NCBI RefSeq assembly: GCF_000224145.3
Contig: NC_020179.2
Span: forward strand, 1,699,612-1,763,611
Source of the DNA: Ciona intestinalis
Taxonomy: Eukaryota; Chordata; Ascidiacea; Phlebobranchia; Cionidae
Reading direction: 5' to 3'
Length of the DNA: 64,000 nt
Shown here piece after piece: positions 54,201-63,393 of the stretch. Positions within the stretch are counted from its first letter, which is position 1, and every line of letters begins with the position of its first letter. The position numbers were made by a program, and so were the translations under genes. Under the pieces are notes generated by a model that searched no databases, was not told the DNA's origin, and saw only the letters and a program-made list of their open reading frames with translations.

Positions 54201-56437
54201 TGGTTCATTTATGCACCTAATGTTTAATGTCAGATACATTCTTCTAAAAAATTAAATTTTAAATACGTCCAATTATCACTTTGTTATGTCATCAGGCAAT
54301 ATTTCATTTCACGAATAACCAGCCTTCGGAATTCTGCAAATTCCTACAGTTTGAGTTATGTGAATTTAATGACATTATATCACTGTTAAGAAGCACTACA
54401 ACATCTTCATTCAAGTATGTGAAACAATATGACATTTTTTTTAGTCCTGATTTTATAATACATATGATATTATTAATACAGATTTTATAAGTCAAAATAT
54501 GGTTCAGCACAATAGCTCAGTGGTTAGGTATTTTCATCTTAACCAAAGGATACCGGGTTCAATGCTCGACACTGGTACCAATACTGATAGGTGTATATAT
54601 GTCTTTTGTACAACACTTTAAGGACTTTGCTCTAACCTAGCAGTCACTAGTGGGTTTCAGCATTAGTTGCTGGAATAATGACGGAATATGACCTAAAACT
54701 CAGTTCCCATGACATGCTATGCAAAAGGACTTTTTACCAAAAATAGAACATATAAGAATATAAAAACTAACCTACATTTATTATTAAAGATTTGTAAATA
54801 CAGTAAATAAACTAAGTTATCAGTAAAAATTTAAAAAAAATTTCTATTAGATTTGATTTTGATATATTTGATGGAGCAAAGTCACTCGCTCCCTCATCTT
54901 GTAAGCAAGATGATGCAGGTGATGATCTTTCTTTTTATCAATTTGTATTGAAAGTTGTTGACTGACTTAGTTTTCATTGTGTATACCCTGACAGTGAGCA
55001 TGATGTGTGTGAATGTATTAACTGTGTCTGGTGTATAAGAAAACACTCACCTTGTAACTCAACAGAGAGCATGAGGTGTATGATTACGCCATGTGTGTCT
55101 GGTGTATAAGAAGACACTTATGTTATAACCCGACAGAGAGCATGAGGTGTATGATTACGCCATGTGTGTCTGGTGTATAAGAAGACACTTATGTTATAAC
55201 CCGACAGAGAGCATGAGGTGTATGATTACGCCATGTGTGTCTGGTGTATAAGAAGACACTTATGTTATAGCTCAACAGAGAGCATGAGGTGTATGATTAC
55301 ATCATGTGTGTCTGGTGTATAAGAAGACACTTATGTTATAACTCAACAAAGACTAATCAAGTTTTTACCACTTAAAAAACGTTCTGTTTGAGTCACTGGG
55401 ATACGGTTATAATTTTGTAATTTTTTTTTTATTTACTACAAAATAAATGATAATACAGAATAAAAATCTTACCAAGAATAAAAATCTTACCCCAACCTAC
55501 TACAGTATAGAATCTAAAAAATATTATTTAGTTCTCTAGTTTAACAGCATTTTTTCTTTTTTAGTAAAAAGTTTTCTAGTTTCATTGTTTGAAACTATGA
55601 ACACAGAAATAAAAGATTCTGTTGTTGTAGTTGCCACACCACGCGTGGTGCATGAACAAAAACCACGAAAAACTAAAGGTATGCGACTTGTGTTTTATAT
55701 TTTTTAGCTGATGTGTTGATAATATATGTAATAACTCTACATTGAGCATGAGGTGTTTAGATTTACCATGTGTTGAATGAATGAATGTAACTTTATCTTG
55801 CGTGCCAAAAAACGACAGTCGTTATCACACGGGTTTAACACCTGCGAGTTACCATGTATGATACAAGATAGCCTTGTCATAAAGTTGGTTAGTGCACCTG
55901 CCTGCAACCCAAAGTTGGGTTCAAGGCTTTTTGTTGCTACCATTGTGGACGCATGTGTCTTTGGGCAAGACACGTAATGGCAATTGCTTTAACTCAGTGG
56001 TCACTAATAGGTTGTTCAAATTATAAGCCCCACATAAAAAAATTAAAAGATCTCCCAAAAAATAATTACCCACAAAGTAACATACTTGGTAACTCGAATG
56101 CTGGCACAAGGTGTGTGAAACAGAACACCCGTTTTTAACGACTGTCGTTTTCCGGTATATAGTTATGAATACAGTGTATGTAGTTTGTGTGTAAAGTAAA
56201 ACCTAAAGGAGTTATGATTAAATACTGTCTTGTCAGTGTATTCATAAGCTCTATAATATATATTGTTGAAAAGTACAACAGCTAAAGACATCCAAAATGC
56301 TTATGTATTTTCCAGCTGTCGTTCCGGCGGATAGCGCATATGAAGTTGGTACAGTACCATTAGATGACCGTGGAGATTGCTCCGTTCGTGCTCTCCGTAT
56401 CAAAATGATCCATTTTAACTGCGATTTGGTCAAATAG
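36206..56437 (+). CDS. CTC1: CTC1, large subunit of the CST complex (1213 aa, 30 exons)
   Basis: CST binds single-stranded telomeric DNA and recruits polymerase alpha-primase. Exons: 36206-36341, 37513-37581, 37958-38094, 38868-38955, 39398-39521, 40180-40313, 41072-41291, 41419-41529, 42268-42439, 43023-43070, 43495-43633, 44519-44676, 45107-45229, 45711-45832, 46643-46792, 47587-47725, 48267-48404, 48994-49153, 49746-49816, 50127-50234, 50695-50849, 51022-51133, 51680-51851, 52690-52757, 52991-53078, 53575-53651, 54296-54414, 54851-54918, 55565-55678, 56316-56437. Sum 3642 nt, one open frame; human CTC1 is about 1217. Matches from memory of the family: QRAWIKSAFLFIECYIVP near the N-terminus, CHVIGDQVKYINTVCLLAEW, VMQFTHAASRWFSFILPGK, LLRGSKVVFYRVRLHLSQK, a zinc-ribbon-like CESCNTNFSKPCAC then CIVTDGTAR in a late OB fold, and a conserved tail. 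Introns after exons 16 and 20 use GC-AG. The first exon is open upstream of the ATG, so a longer start is possible. Confidence 0.88.
36356..36526. mobile_element. MITE (Cimi-like), right end truncated
   Basis: Starts 15 bases after the donor of CTC1 exon 1. Confidence 0.8.
36590..36895 (+). mobile_element. SINE, near full length
   Basis: Head GCAAAGTAGTTAGCGCGTCT, full body and tail. CTC1 intron 1. Confidence 0.8.
37104..37395 (+). mobile_element. SINE, near full length
   Basis: Head TCCGGCGCCCTGGCATAGTG; second of two in CTC1 intron 1. Confidence 0.8.
38155..38440 (-). mobile_element. SINE, reverse, diverged
   Basis: Starts about 60 bases after CTC1 exon 3. Confidence 0.7.
39050..39265 (-). 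mobile_element. SINE, reverse
   Basis: Ends with the head complement GCGCTAACCACTTTGCCACG. CTC1 intron 4. Confidence 0.78.
39605..39770 (+). mobile_element. SINE fragment
   Basis: Body fragment with internal deletion, CTC1 intron 5. Confidence 0.55.
39958..40100 (-). mobile_element. SINE tail
   Basis: Reverse tail opening with TGAATGAATGAATGAATG, CTC1 intron 5. Confidence 0.7.
40401..40890. repeat. 31-bp minisatellite, about 16 copies
   Basis: Unit contains CACACCAGATTTCGTTTAAA followed by ACCTAAATTTT. Units differ by a few bases. CTC1 intron 6. Confidence 0.95.
41625..41915 (+). mobile_element. SINE, first of a tandem pair
   Basis: Followed within about 10 bases by another copy in the same orientation. 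CTC1 intron 8. Confidence 0.8.
41922..42256 (+). mobile_element. SINE, full length, second of a tandem pair
   Basis: Head TCCGGCGCCGTGGTATAGTG, full body and an ATTC microsatellite tail ending 11 bases before the CTC1 exon 9 acceptor. Confidence 0.88.
43262..43458. mobile_element. MITE (Cimi-like), full length
   Basis: Ends about 36 bases before the acceptor of CTC1 exon 11. Confidence 0.9.
43931..44318 (-). mobile_element. Compound repeat carrying a MITE, copy 2
   Basis: Inverted relative to 31274-31676, in a CTC1 intron. The arm has the near-palindrome TTGACAATACTGTCAA. Confidence 0.75.
43974..44164. mobile_element. MITE inside compound repeat copy 2
   Basis: Inverted version of the copy at 31441 with the same deletion. 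Confidence 0.88.
44319..44448. mobile_element. MITE end palindrome
   Basis: A partial MITE runs into a head-to-head inverted pair of ends (ACACCTTTAGCACATAAT then ATGTGCTAAAGGTGT), forming a near-perfect hairpin before CTC1 exon 12. Confidence 0.75.
45517..45695 (+). mobile_element. Third repeat family, diverged subfamily
   Basis: GGTGTAACGGTCACGC... to TTATTCATTTATTTATTC; inverted counterpart at 51862-52035 in the same gene. Confidence 0.6.
46310..46500 (+). mobile_element. SINE variant fragment
   Basis: Second subfamily (GCTCGATACTGATACCATTG, TAGCACCCTGGATGTTGGGG). CTC1 intron 14. Confidence 0.55.
46800..47105 (-). mobile_element. SINE, reverse
   Basis: Begins 8 bases after the donor of CTC1 exon 15. 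Confidence 0.78.
47188..47512. repeat. 65-bp minisatellite, 5 copies
   Basis: Unit includes ATGTGTTTGGTTATTTTTAC and ATTAAAACTGTGTACT. CTC1 intron 15, next to exon 16. Confidence 0.93.
47766..47963. mobile_element. MITE (Cimi-like)
   Basis: Begins about 40 bases after the GC donor of CTC1 exon 16. Confidence 0.85.
48545..48845 (+). mobile_element. SINE, full length
   Basis: Head GGCCAGCGCCGTGGCAAAGT; CTC1 intron 17. Confidence 0.85.
49295..49595 (+). mobile_element. SINE
   Basis: Head partly replaced; body and tail intact. CTC1 intron 18. Confidence 0.82.
49873..50032 (+). mobile_element. SINE with central deletion
   Basis: Head joined straight to the tail module, about 160 bases. CTC1 intron 19. 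Confidence 0.78.
50268..50545 (+). mobile_element. Third repeat family, two pieces
   Basis: A head piece (50268-50370) and a tail piece (50455-50545) separated by about 85 unrelated bases. CTC1 intron 20. Confidence 0.6.
51862..52035 (-). mobile_element. Third repeat family, diverged subfamily, reverse
   Basis: Reverse complement match to 45517-45695. CTC1 intron 23. Confidence 0.6.
52155..52260 (+). mobile_element. SINE head fragment
   Basis: tRNA-like head only, followed by a full copy at 52326. Confidence 0.65.
52326..52645 (+). mobile_element. SINE, full length
   Basis: Head GTCCGGCGCCGTAGAACAGT, ends shortly before CTC1 exon 24. Confidence 0.85.
52795..52945 (+). mobile_element. SINE head and body
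   Basis: Tail missing; lies just before CTC1 exon 25. Confidence 0.7.
53212..53520 (+). mobile_element. SINE, full length
   Basis: CTC1 intron 25, complete head, body and tail. Confidence 0.82.
53696..53972 (+). mobile_element. SINE with assembly gap, young-looking
   Basis: Head GTCCGGCGCCGTGGCGTAGT is closest to consensus; 50 N in the centre. CTC1 intron 26. Confidence 0.85.
53785..53834. other. Assembly gap (50 N) inside a SINE
   Basis: Run of N in the middle of the SINE at 53696-53972 in a CTC1 intron; the missing part should be the SINE centre. Confidence 0.99.
54000..54118 (+). mobile_element. Third repeat family, 3' part
   Basis: From TTTTAACAATTGTTGTTTTG to GATAAATAAAGTTATTATT. CTC1 intron 26. 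Confidence 0.6.
54500..54730 (+). mobile_element. SINE variant (second subfamily)
   Basis: Head GCACAATAGCTCAGTGGTTA is very tRNA-like; body of the variant type. CTC1 intron 27. Confidence 0.65.
54989..55350. repeat. 71-bp minisatellite, about 5 copies
   Basis: Unit includes GAGCATGAGGTGTATGATTA and CTGGTGTATAAGAAGACAC; the first resembles the SINE tail module, suggesting it arose from a SINE. CTC1 intron 28. Confidence 0.92.
55385..55508. mobile_element. MITE (Cimi-like), partial
   Basis: Interior and right end only, CTC1 intron. Confidence 0.65.
55773..55862 (-). mobile_element. SINE tail
   Basis: Reverse tail directly abutting the plus-oriented copy at 55865. Confidence 0.65.
55865..56160 (+). 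mobile_element. SINE
   Basis: CTC1 last intron; tail lacks the ATTC run. Confidence 0.78.
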
Positions 56438-56692
56438 TATGAACCAAAGGTTCATCATTGCACTGTCAGTGTTTTTATATAGTTGAATTTGCTGCTTTTT
56501 TGGTTGTACTTTTTTCTTTAATTAGTATTGGAAAATGCCAATTTTCTTGATGTGTGCAATTATTTGCCATGCACCAAACTGCCCAATGTATATTTTTATA
56601 CTTCTACTTTTGTAAAATACAAGCAAAAAAACGATTTAGTGTGATTATGCTATATCTAATAGAAGTCAAAAACGCCCGTTTTTTTTAGTAAA

Positions 56693-56698
56693 AATAAA
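56693..56698 (+). terminator. Poly(A) signal AATAAA, likely CTC1
   Basis: AATAAA about 255 bases after the CTC1 stop. Confidence 0.45.
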
Positions 56699-56848
56699 TT
56701 TAAAAATTTAAGTTTACGTTTGCGGTGCATTTAAAATTGGAAAATATGCTATTTATTATCTACTGTATTGTATTGACTTGGTTCTAGCTTTAAAACGTAC
56801 ATTCAGTAATCATACAACTGTAGCAGTACATTTACGTTCGTCGTATAG

Positions 56849-56953
56849 GTAGCTTATCGGAGGATACAATTGTGATTCGTAAGCACCGGAATAGATATGT
56901 ACCAAATCATCAGTTTCCGGATGCGACGAGCATTGTCTTAATGCGCGTCTCAG
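56849..56953 (+). other. Exon-like segment of unknown membership
   Basis: Bounded by an acceptor-like GTATAG and a strong donor CTCAG|GTAAGC, 105 nt long, and open in only one phase (phase 1), encoding 35 residues such as DTIVIRKHRNRYVPNHQF. It lies between CTC1 and the ZP gene. It may be an alternative 3' exon of CTC1, a leader exon of the ZP gene, or chance. Confidence 0.25.
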
Positions 56954-57114
56954 GTAAGCTCTGCAATGCTTAGGAACTGTTTTGCTTATGAGTTGTATTT
57001 ATTACGCATACGTGGGGCAGAGTATACACAAGCGTTTAATTTGAGTGACATTTTAGACTGGAAAGTGTAGGATATTAATTTCTGAATATACGTTCGGATT
57101 TTAAACACTGAGAT

Positions 57115-60100
57115 ATGAGATCCTATCCCAAGGGAGCTTTAGGCTTTCTACTTATTGCTGGATGCATATGCTACGTACAGGGTAAGGAGGTACAGTTAAT
57201 ATATTGTTTAGATATGCAAGCAGTCTCGTTTAACGTTCTTTAGTTCTGTAACAAGCATTAAATAGAATTGTCAAATTAACAAACACCGTCAGTGACATCA
57301 CAAAAAGACTGAAATTATTTGGTATGAAGTGTCTAGCGATCTGTACTGTACAAAGGTCTTGTGAATAGATTAAAACTCCTAGAAGCAGTATGCGACCAAT
57401 AAGACTCATTAGCGTTTCATTATATCGACTTGTTAATATAAACTGCTTAATTTAAAGGTGAATCTCGTGTAAAACGCGGAATACCTGGCGTACCTATCAC
57501 TGGAGACGGAAATGATTATTTAGGAAATGGTAAGTCTTTAAAATCAAACTGTTGGACGAAATGTGACTACAATACTTTTCGTTACAGTTACCGTAAGACA
57601 GCAGCAACCGAACTCGTCCGTTTACATTTCATGCGATGTTTTGAATAAGATCGTGTAAGTAACCCATATAAGTATTTAAAAAGTTCTGCTAAATTTACAA
57701 AAAAACAGTTTTGTCTAATATATAATACTGTGGGGTAAGATGGGACACCTTTAGCACATACTATCCAAATATCCTGATCGTGTTTTAAACAATTAACACT
57801 GGTCTATGGGGGTCGTGATACGGTTTTCTATTTCTTTGAATGTTCTTAGTTTACTACCAAAAGGAACGAGAAAATAGAATGAAAGGTGTCCCATCTCCCC
57901 CCACCCTACTAAATATAATTTTATCTAACAATGTCAACAATGTTTTTTATATTTGACTTGACTTTCACGTTAGCTCAAGCAGGAAAATTGCACCACTGGA
58001 CTGATAGTTAAGCTTATGAGCATATGGCTATCGTTAAGGAAAAACGCTGATACCGTTTTGGATGTGTGTGTCCTTGCCCAAAACACACAACGGCAATTGA
58101 TTTAATGGTCTCTAATGGGCTTAATTGTCGGCTGTACGTTAAGAACGAAACAGTCCTAAAATAACTACAAACAAAGTTACATATAGTAGGGTTGGGGAAG
58201 ATGGGACACCTTTTCATTCCATTTTCTCGTCCCATTTTTCACGACTCCCACAGACCGTTGTTAATTGTTGAAAACTCCATTCGGATATTTTTATATTATG
58301 TGCTAAAGCTGTCCCATCTTCCCCCAGCCTACTATATGTCGTAACTTGTAAGCGGGCACGACGTGTATGGAACAGAACACCCGTGTTAACGTCTGTACCG
58401 CTAAGCGGGAATAAATAAGCTACATTCATTTGACAGCGTAAACAGCACTTATCTGACATCGGTGAAAGTGGCCACCGTTGGAACATTGGCCTTCGTTTAT
58501 TCTAATGGATCAGTAATAAATGAAGATTGTAGGCAGGCTGAGGCTAACGGTGGATATACTTTTCAAATGACAAAATTCGCACAGTGTGCATCTTCTGTTT
58601 CGGTATGTAGTATACAATTATGATTACTTTGTAGTGTAGGATGGAAAAAGATGGGACACCTTTTAACTCTATTTTCTCGTCCCATTAGGTAGTGAACAAA
58701 GAAAATTCAAAGAATTATAAAACTTTATCCTCACGACTCCCATAGGCCGTTGTTAATTGTTTAATGACGATCGAATATTTGGATATTATATGCTAAAGCT
58801 GTCCCATCTTACCTTACCCTACAATATGTTACACGTTTAATAAGTCCTATAAAATTATCTGATATACGGTTCGACTGTTGTTAAAATCGATTTAAAAAAA
58901 CTTTTTTGGTCTGTATTAATTAGTTAAATTTAAACAGGTCGCAAAAATATAGTAAGAGAAATCAACATGTATTGTTCATATACGCTAACACGAGCATTAA
59001 CAATTAACTCATATCTATACAATACAGACTAACGGAAACGAGTTGTCAGTACAATACCACCTATGCGTGGTACCTGCAGCGCCAACTGGCGGCGTAGTTA
59101 TTTCAAGAGACACATCTACACTTTTTAAGTTCACGTGTAATTATAAAAGAGAAGTGGTGGCAAATATGACTCATATTAGACCTGTAATTGCGTAAGTACA
59201 TAACTGTATTGTACAAGTAATACTTATGCTAGGGTCTACTACATATATATAGAGTGGGGTGGGGGAAATATGGGACACCTTTTCATTCTATTTTTTCGTT
59301 CGATTTGGTAGTAAACAAAGAACATTTAATAAATTATAAAAATGTATTCTCACGGCTGTTGTTATTTGTTTGAAATACGATCAGGATATTTAGATATTAA
59401 GTTCTAAAGGTGTCCCATCTTTCCCCACCGTACTATATAATAAAGTCATTGACCGTTTGCTGCCCAACAACGATAAGCATGTATCTTGTAGTGAAGATTA
59501 CCGTCCTAGTTTAATTAAAACTATTACAATTACTCCCTCAATCTTTATTACTAGCAAATAGGTATATCTTAAAACCAATAGTAAAACGGACGACGCAAAC
59601 AATCTTACAACCGGGTTCTGTGCCTTTATGTAGTAATCCAAATTCGTAGAAAATTTAAACCCAGTATTTTCGATTTATTCGTTTGAAGCTATGATTTTTT
59701 ATACACTTTATTTTTCTTTAAAGCAAACTGAGAGGGACGCCGGTTAGTAAGAACGGCGTATTTTCAGTCGTTATGGGAAGGTACACCGATGGCCAGTACA
59801 CCACTGTACAAACTTCTCCTGATATTATTGTTCCTAACCGACTGTTCATGAAAGTTAATTTGGACAAATCGACTTCTTCGTCTCTGATTGTGCAGGTATG
59901 CACAAAAAATCTCAAAATATAGTAAAGTGGGGCAAGATGGGACATTTTTTTCGACTAATTTGGTAGTGAACAAAGAATATTTACAGGGCTATATAACCGT
60001 AACCCTGCGACTCAAAAAAGCGTCAGTAAACATGGGTTTTATGGGCTAATACCACTCCATCTTATACCACAGTAACATAGATAAAGATTATTTTTGTTCA

Positions 60101-62353
60101 ACTTTGCAATCAGTTGGTTATTTTAGTTATACTACAGTAAAGGATTTTTTTTCAGATGTTGACATGCTGGGCGACTCCTTCGGCCAACAGTAATAATGCT
60201 TCGAAATTCTATATCATAGAAAATGGGTAAGTGCGTTACGTCACCAAAATGGCGTCATAAATTAACATAATAACATATAGGGAACATTTAAACGTAAGAC
60301 CCTTAACGGTAGTTGATTCAACCCCTCCTCCCCCCCCCCAAAAAAAATTTAAAAAAATGTCAAAAAAATGATTACTAACAAAGCTACATATACATGGTAA
60401 CTCGTAAGCTGGCATGAGGTCTTGTTGCAGGAACTGTCCCTGTTAAATCAGTTTTTATCCTTGATTTATAAACCTATTTCATCACAGATGTCCTGCATAT
60501 GATCCGTGGGACCCGATGTCCAACATGGTGACACAGAATTATAATTCGACAAGCGGGAAATTTTCTTTCCTTTCTTTTGTGTGGCGTCTTGCTGCTGGCG
60601 CACAACAGCGAATTTTCGTGCACTGCGAAATTGAAGTATGCGAAAACTCACTACCGAATTCGCAATGCACAATGAAGCCTGTAAGTTCTCATTATTCCAA
60701 CGCGTTTTAGTGTATATTTAACTATAAGTGTATTTTCACAGCTGTTGTTTTGTCGCTATATCCTGTTTTTTTTGTTAAAAAATTTTCTAAATCTTCGCTA
60801 CCGTAATAGAAGAGATAAATAATTTGACTATTATTATATTCTAAAATATATAGACGCACTTAAAAGGAGCATACCAATTTCAGAGGCTGTTTCATTTTTG
60901 AAACTTTGGTGATACCCTTTAGATAACGTGTCAGCATTTCTATCCATAGCCAAACTTTGATTTTACCTTAGTGATGCCTTTTTAAAACCGTATATATAAC
61001 TGATATAAAATACGACAAATATAAGAAGATACTAAATGCGCCATAATTTTCTATACAGAACTGCACAGCTGGTAACAATACTGGGCTAAACGGTCGCCGT
61101 CGACGTTCTAAAGGATCTGAAAACAAGCATTTAGTTTCCGCAGGACCTTTCCATATGAAACAAAAAGGCTGCGACAAGGTATATTTATCGGCGTTATGTT
61201 TTAAACATGTCCATTTGCGTGCTGAAGAACTGATTTTACTTGCTTATACTTGTGTGGCTGGATGACGACAGTCGGTATAACACGACGTACTCCTCGTGCC
61301 TGCTACGAGTTACCACTTAAGTAACTTTTTATGGGTCATTTTGTTTAATGTAAGAACTACTGGCTTGGAGCAATTGCGACAAGTGTCTTGCCCAAGGACA
61401 CACATGCTCACAATGGTAGCAACATCGATTCTCTGGGCTGGAAGTATTCGCTAACAAGTTACAAATTTTATTGGGAACTTTTAATTCTAGGTTGCACTGG
61501 GCTGTTCGCACGCATGCGCAGTTAACAGTTTATCAAAAGCTATTTGTACCTGTCCCGTTGGTTGGGCGTTAACTGGTGACTCGAGAACATGTGCTGGTAA
61601 GTTTTTGCACAAGATTAAGTAAAGTATTGTGGGGTAAGATATAGTGGGGTGGGGGAAGATGGGACTCCGTTTTAATCTATTTTCTTGTCCCATTTGGTAG
61701 GAAACAAATAAGATTCAAAGAATTCTAAAACGGAATCCTCACGGCTTCCATATAGATCGTTGTTCACTATTTAAAGCACGATTAGGATAATTGGATATTA
61801 TGAGCCAAAATGTCCTGCTGTCTTTCCCCATCCTACTATAACATAGTAAATTTTATTTCCTTCTTTAAATACAATAACGTTAATTAAAGTAACGAAAAAG
61901 GGAAATTAAAAGCTTCAAAAAGACACTCGTTAAACATGTGAAGAAAAAAAGAAAATCATTAATAAAAGGCGTTTATTCAACAAGTGTGTTTTAACAACTG
62001 TTGTTTTGTCGCTATATCCTGTCTTTTGTTTAAAATATTTCCAAATCTTCGCTGCCGTAATCTAAGAGACAAATAAAACTATTATTGCTGTTATTATTAT
62101 TATTATTTATTATTAGACTATATGGTGGCATCTAACTTACTACACTCAATAAAATGATTCTTTCGTTTTAGAAACATTTGCTGGAGAGGACAACATAATG
62201 CAGGCACCACGTATAATCTATGTTACTGAAAAACGAGCACAGTGTATTGGCATGTTGATTCTATTACTCATCGCTTCTGTGACCGTTATTGGCCTTGTCT
62301 CGTTAAAGCCTAAGAAATTAAGTATCTCATCTGAGAATTGTGCTGAAGGATAA
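57115..62353 (+). CDS. Transmembrane zona-pellucida-domain protein with EGF-like module (459 aa)
   Basis: Eleven exons: 57115-57181, 57458-57529, 57588-57654, 58437-58602, 59028-59191, 59724-59895, 60156-60226, 60488-60680, 61059-61178, 61491-61596, 62172-62353; 1380 nt in one frame. A signal peptide (GALGFLLIAGCICYVQG) is followed by a dibasic VKRG. The ZP-N half (about 47-190) has ISCDVLNKIV, NEDCRQAEANGGYTFQM, FAQCASS, YHLCVV and FKFTCNYKREV. The ZP-C half includes LTCWATPSA, CPAYDPWDPMSN, FVWRLAAGAQQRIFVHCE and CENSLPNSQC. RRRRS at about 337-341 fits the consensus furin cleavage site. An EGF-like module spans exons 9-10 (GCDKVALGCSHACAV, ICTCPVGWAL, DSRTC; six cysteines), then a helix (CIGMLILLLIASVTVIGL) and a short cytoplasmic tail. 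Such proteins form extracellular filaments; ascidian ZP proteins are known from the egg vitelline coat. Specific identity is not assigned. Confidence 0.9.
57722..57915. mobile_element. MITE (Cimi-like)
   Basis: Intron 3 of the ZP gene; both ends present. Confidence 0.88.
58035..58430 (+). mobile_element. SINE split by a MITE
   Basis: Body 58050-58180 and tail 58338-58430 are separated by a complete MITE inserted at the ATATA of the SINE. ZP gene intron 3. Confidence 0.82.
58181..58337. mobile_element. MITE nested inside a SINE
   Basis: Both ends present with a shortened interior. It splits the SINE at 58035-58430. Confidence 0.88.
58631..58827. mobile_element. MITE (Cimi-like)
   Basis: Intron 4 of the ZP gene. 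Confidence 0.88.
59245..59439. mobile_element. MITE (Cimi-like)
   Basis: Intron 5 of the ZP gene. Confidence 0.88.
59917..60072. mobile_element. MITE (Cimi-like), diverged
   Basis: Starts about 20 bases after the donor of ZP exon 6; interior partly lost. Confidence 0.75.
60310..60425 (+). mobile_element. SINE fragment
   Basis: Body-tail fragment with a C8 run, ZP gene intron 7. Confidence 0.6.
60705..60842 (+). mobile_element. Third repeat family, 3' part
   Basis: Intron 8 of the ZP gene. Confidence 0.6.
61240..61430 (-). mobile_element. SINE, reverse, diverged
   Basis: ZP gene intron 9; head lost. Confidence 0.7.
61639..61840. mobile_element. MITE (Cimi-like), full length
   Basis: Intron 10 of the ZP gene. 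Confidence 0.88.
61945..62115 (+). mobile_element. Third repeat family with long ATT tail
   Basis: Ends in about ten ATT units, so probably one of the younger copies. ZP gene intron 10. Confidence 0.65.
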
Positions 62354-62392
62354 AAAGCCTACTGATGTAACCAATACAATACAAATGGATTG

Positions 62393-62576
62393 TAGAGTAG
62401 GGTGGGGAAGATGGGACACCTTTTCATTCTATTTTCTCGTCAAAAAAAAAAAATTCAAAGGAATATACAACCTTATTCTCACGACTGCCATAAACTGGTG
62501 TTAATTGTTAAGAACACAGTCAGGATATTTGGATATTATGTGCTAAAGTTGTCCCATCTTGCCCCACACTACTATA
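62393..62576. mobile_element. MITE (Cimi-like)
   Basis: Begins 40 bases after the ZP stop codon, so it lies in the likely 3'UTR. Confidence 0.88.
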
Positions 62577-62775
62577 CATTATTACAGCATATTTGCAGAT
62601 AGTTTAAATGTCAGTGTACGGATATTTTCGAGTATTTTTATCGCGATACAATATAAAAATATGTTACCCAGATTTTTTATGATGTTGTATTACTTGAATG
62701 CTTCCTGGAAACAGTGCTTTTCAAAAAATATCAACTCGCATTGTAATATACACGCATTATAATACCTATTCGCGT

Positions 62776-62971
62776 TATATAGTAGGGTGGGGGGAGACGG
62801 AACACCTTCAGAACATAATATTCAAATATTAGGATCGTGTTTTTAAACAACTTTTACAACGGTCGTGAGGATACGGGGTTTTATAATTCTTTGAATGTTT
62901 TTTTTTACTACCAAATAGGATGGGAAAATAGATTGAAAAAGTGTTTCAGCTTCTCTTACCCTTATACTATA
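62776..62971. mobile_element. MITE (Cimi-like)
   Basis: Left end intact, right end diverged. Confidence 0.85.
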
Positions 62972-63129
62972 ATTTATTTCAACCTGAAAATTCGCTTTCT
63001 CATTTTACCATTAATATGATAGTACATAAAGATCACCATCTGTTAAAACAAACTTGCTTATGGTTAATTGAAAACTTTTTTGTTCCGCTAGCGACGTTAC
63101 CATTATATGTAACGCCGATGTGGCATACA

Positions 63130-63393
63130 GTTGGGTGCGGGAAGGTGGGATANNNNNNNNNNNNNNNNNNNNNNNNNNNNNNNNNNNNNNNNNNNNNNNN
63201 NNNNNNNNNNNNNNNNNNNNNNNNNNNNNNNNNNCTATTTTCTCGTCTCATTTAGTAGTTTAAGGAACATTCAAAGAATTCTAAAACCGGATCCTCACGA
63301 CTCTTATAGATTGTTGTTTATTGTTTAAAACAAGATCAGCATATTTGAATATTATGTGCTAAATGTACCTGTCTTCTCCCACCCTACTATATA
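63130..63393. mobile_element. MITE (Cimi-like) with assembly gap
   Basis: Both ends visible around 82 N. Confidence 0.8.
63153..63234. other. Assembly gap (82 N) inside a MITE
   Basis: Run of N within the MITE copy at 63130-63393. Confidence 0.99.
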
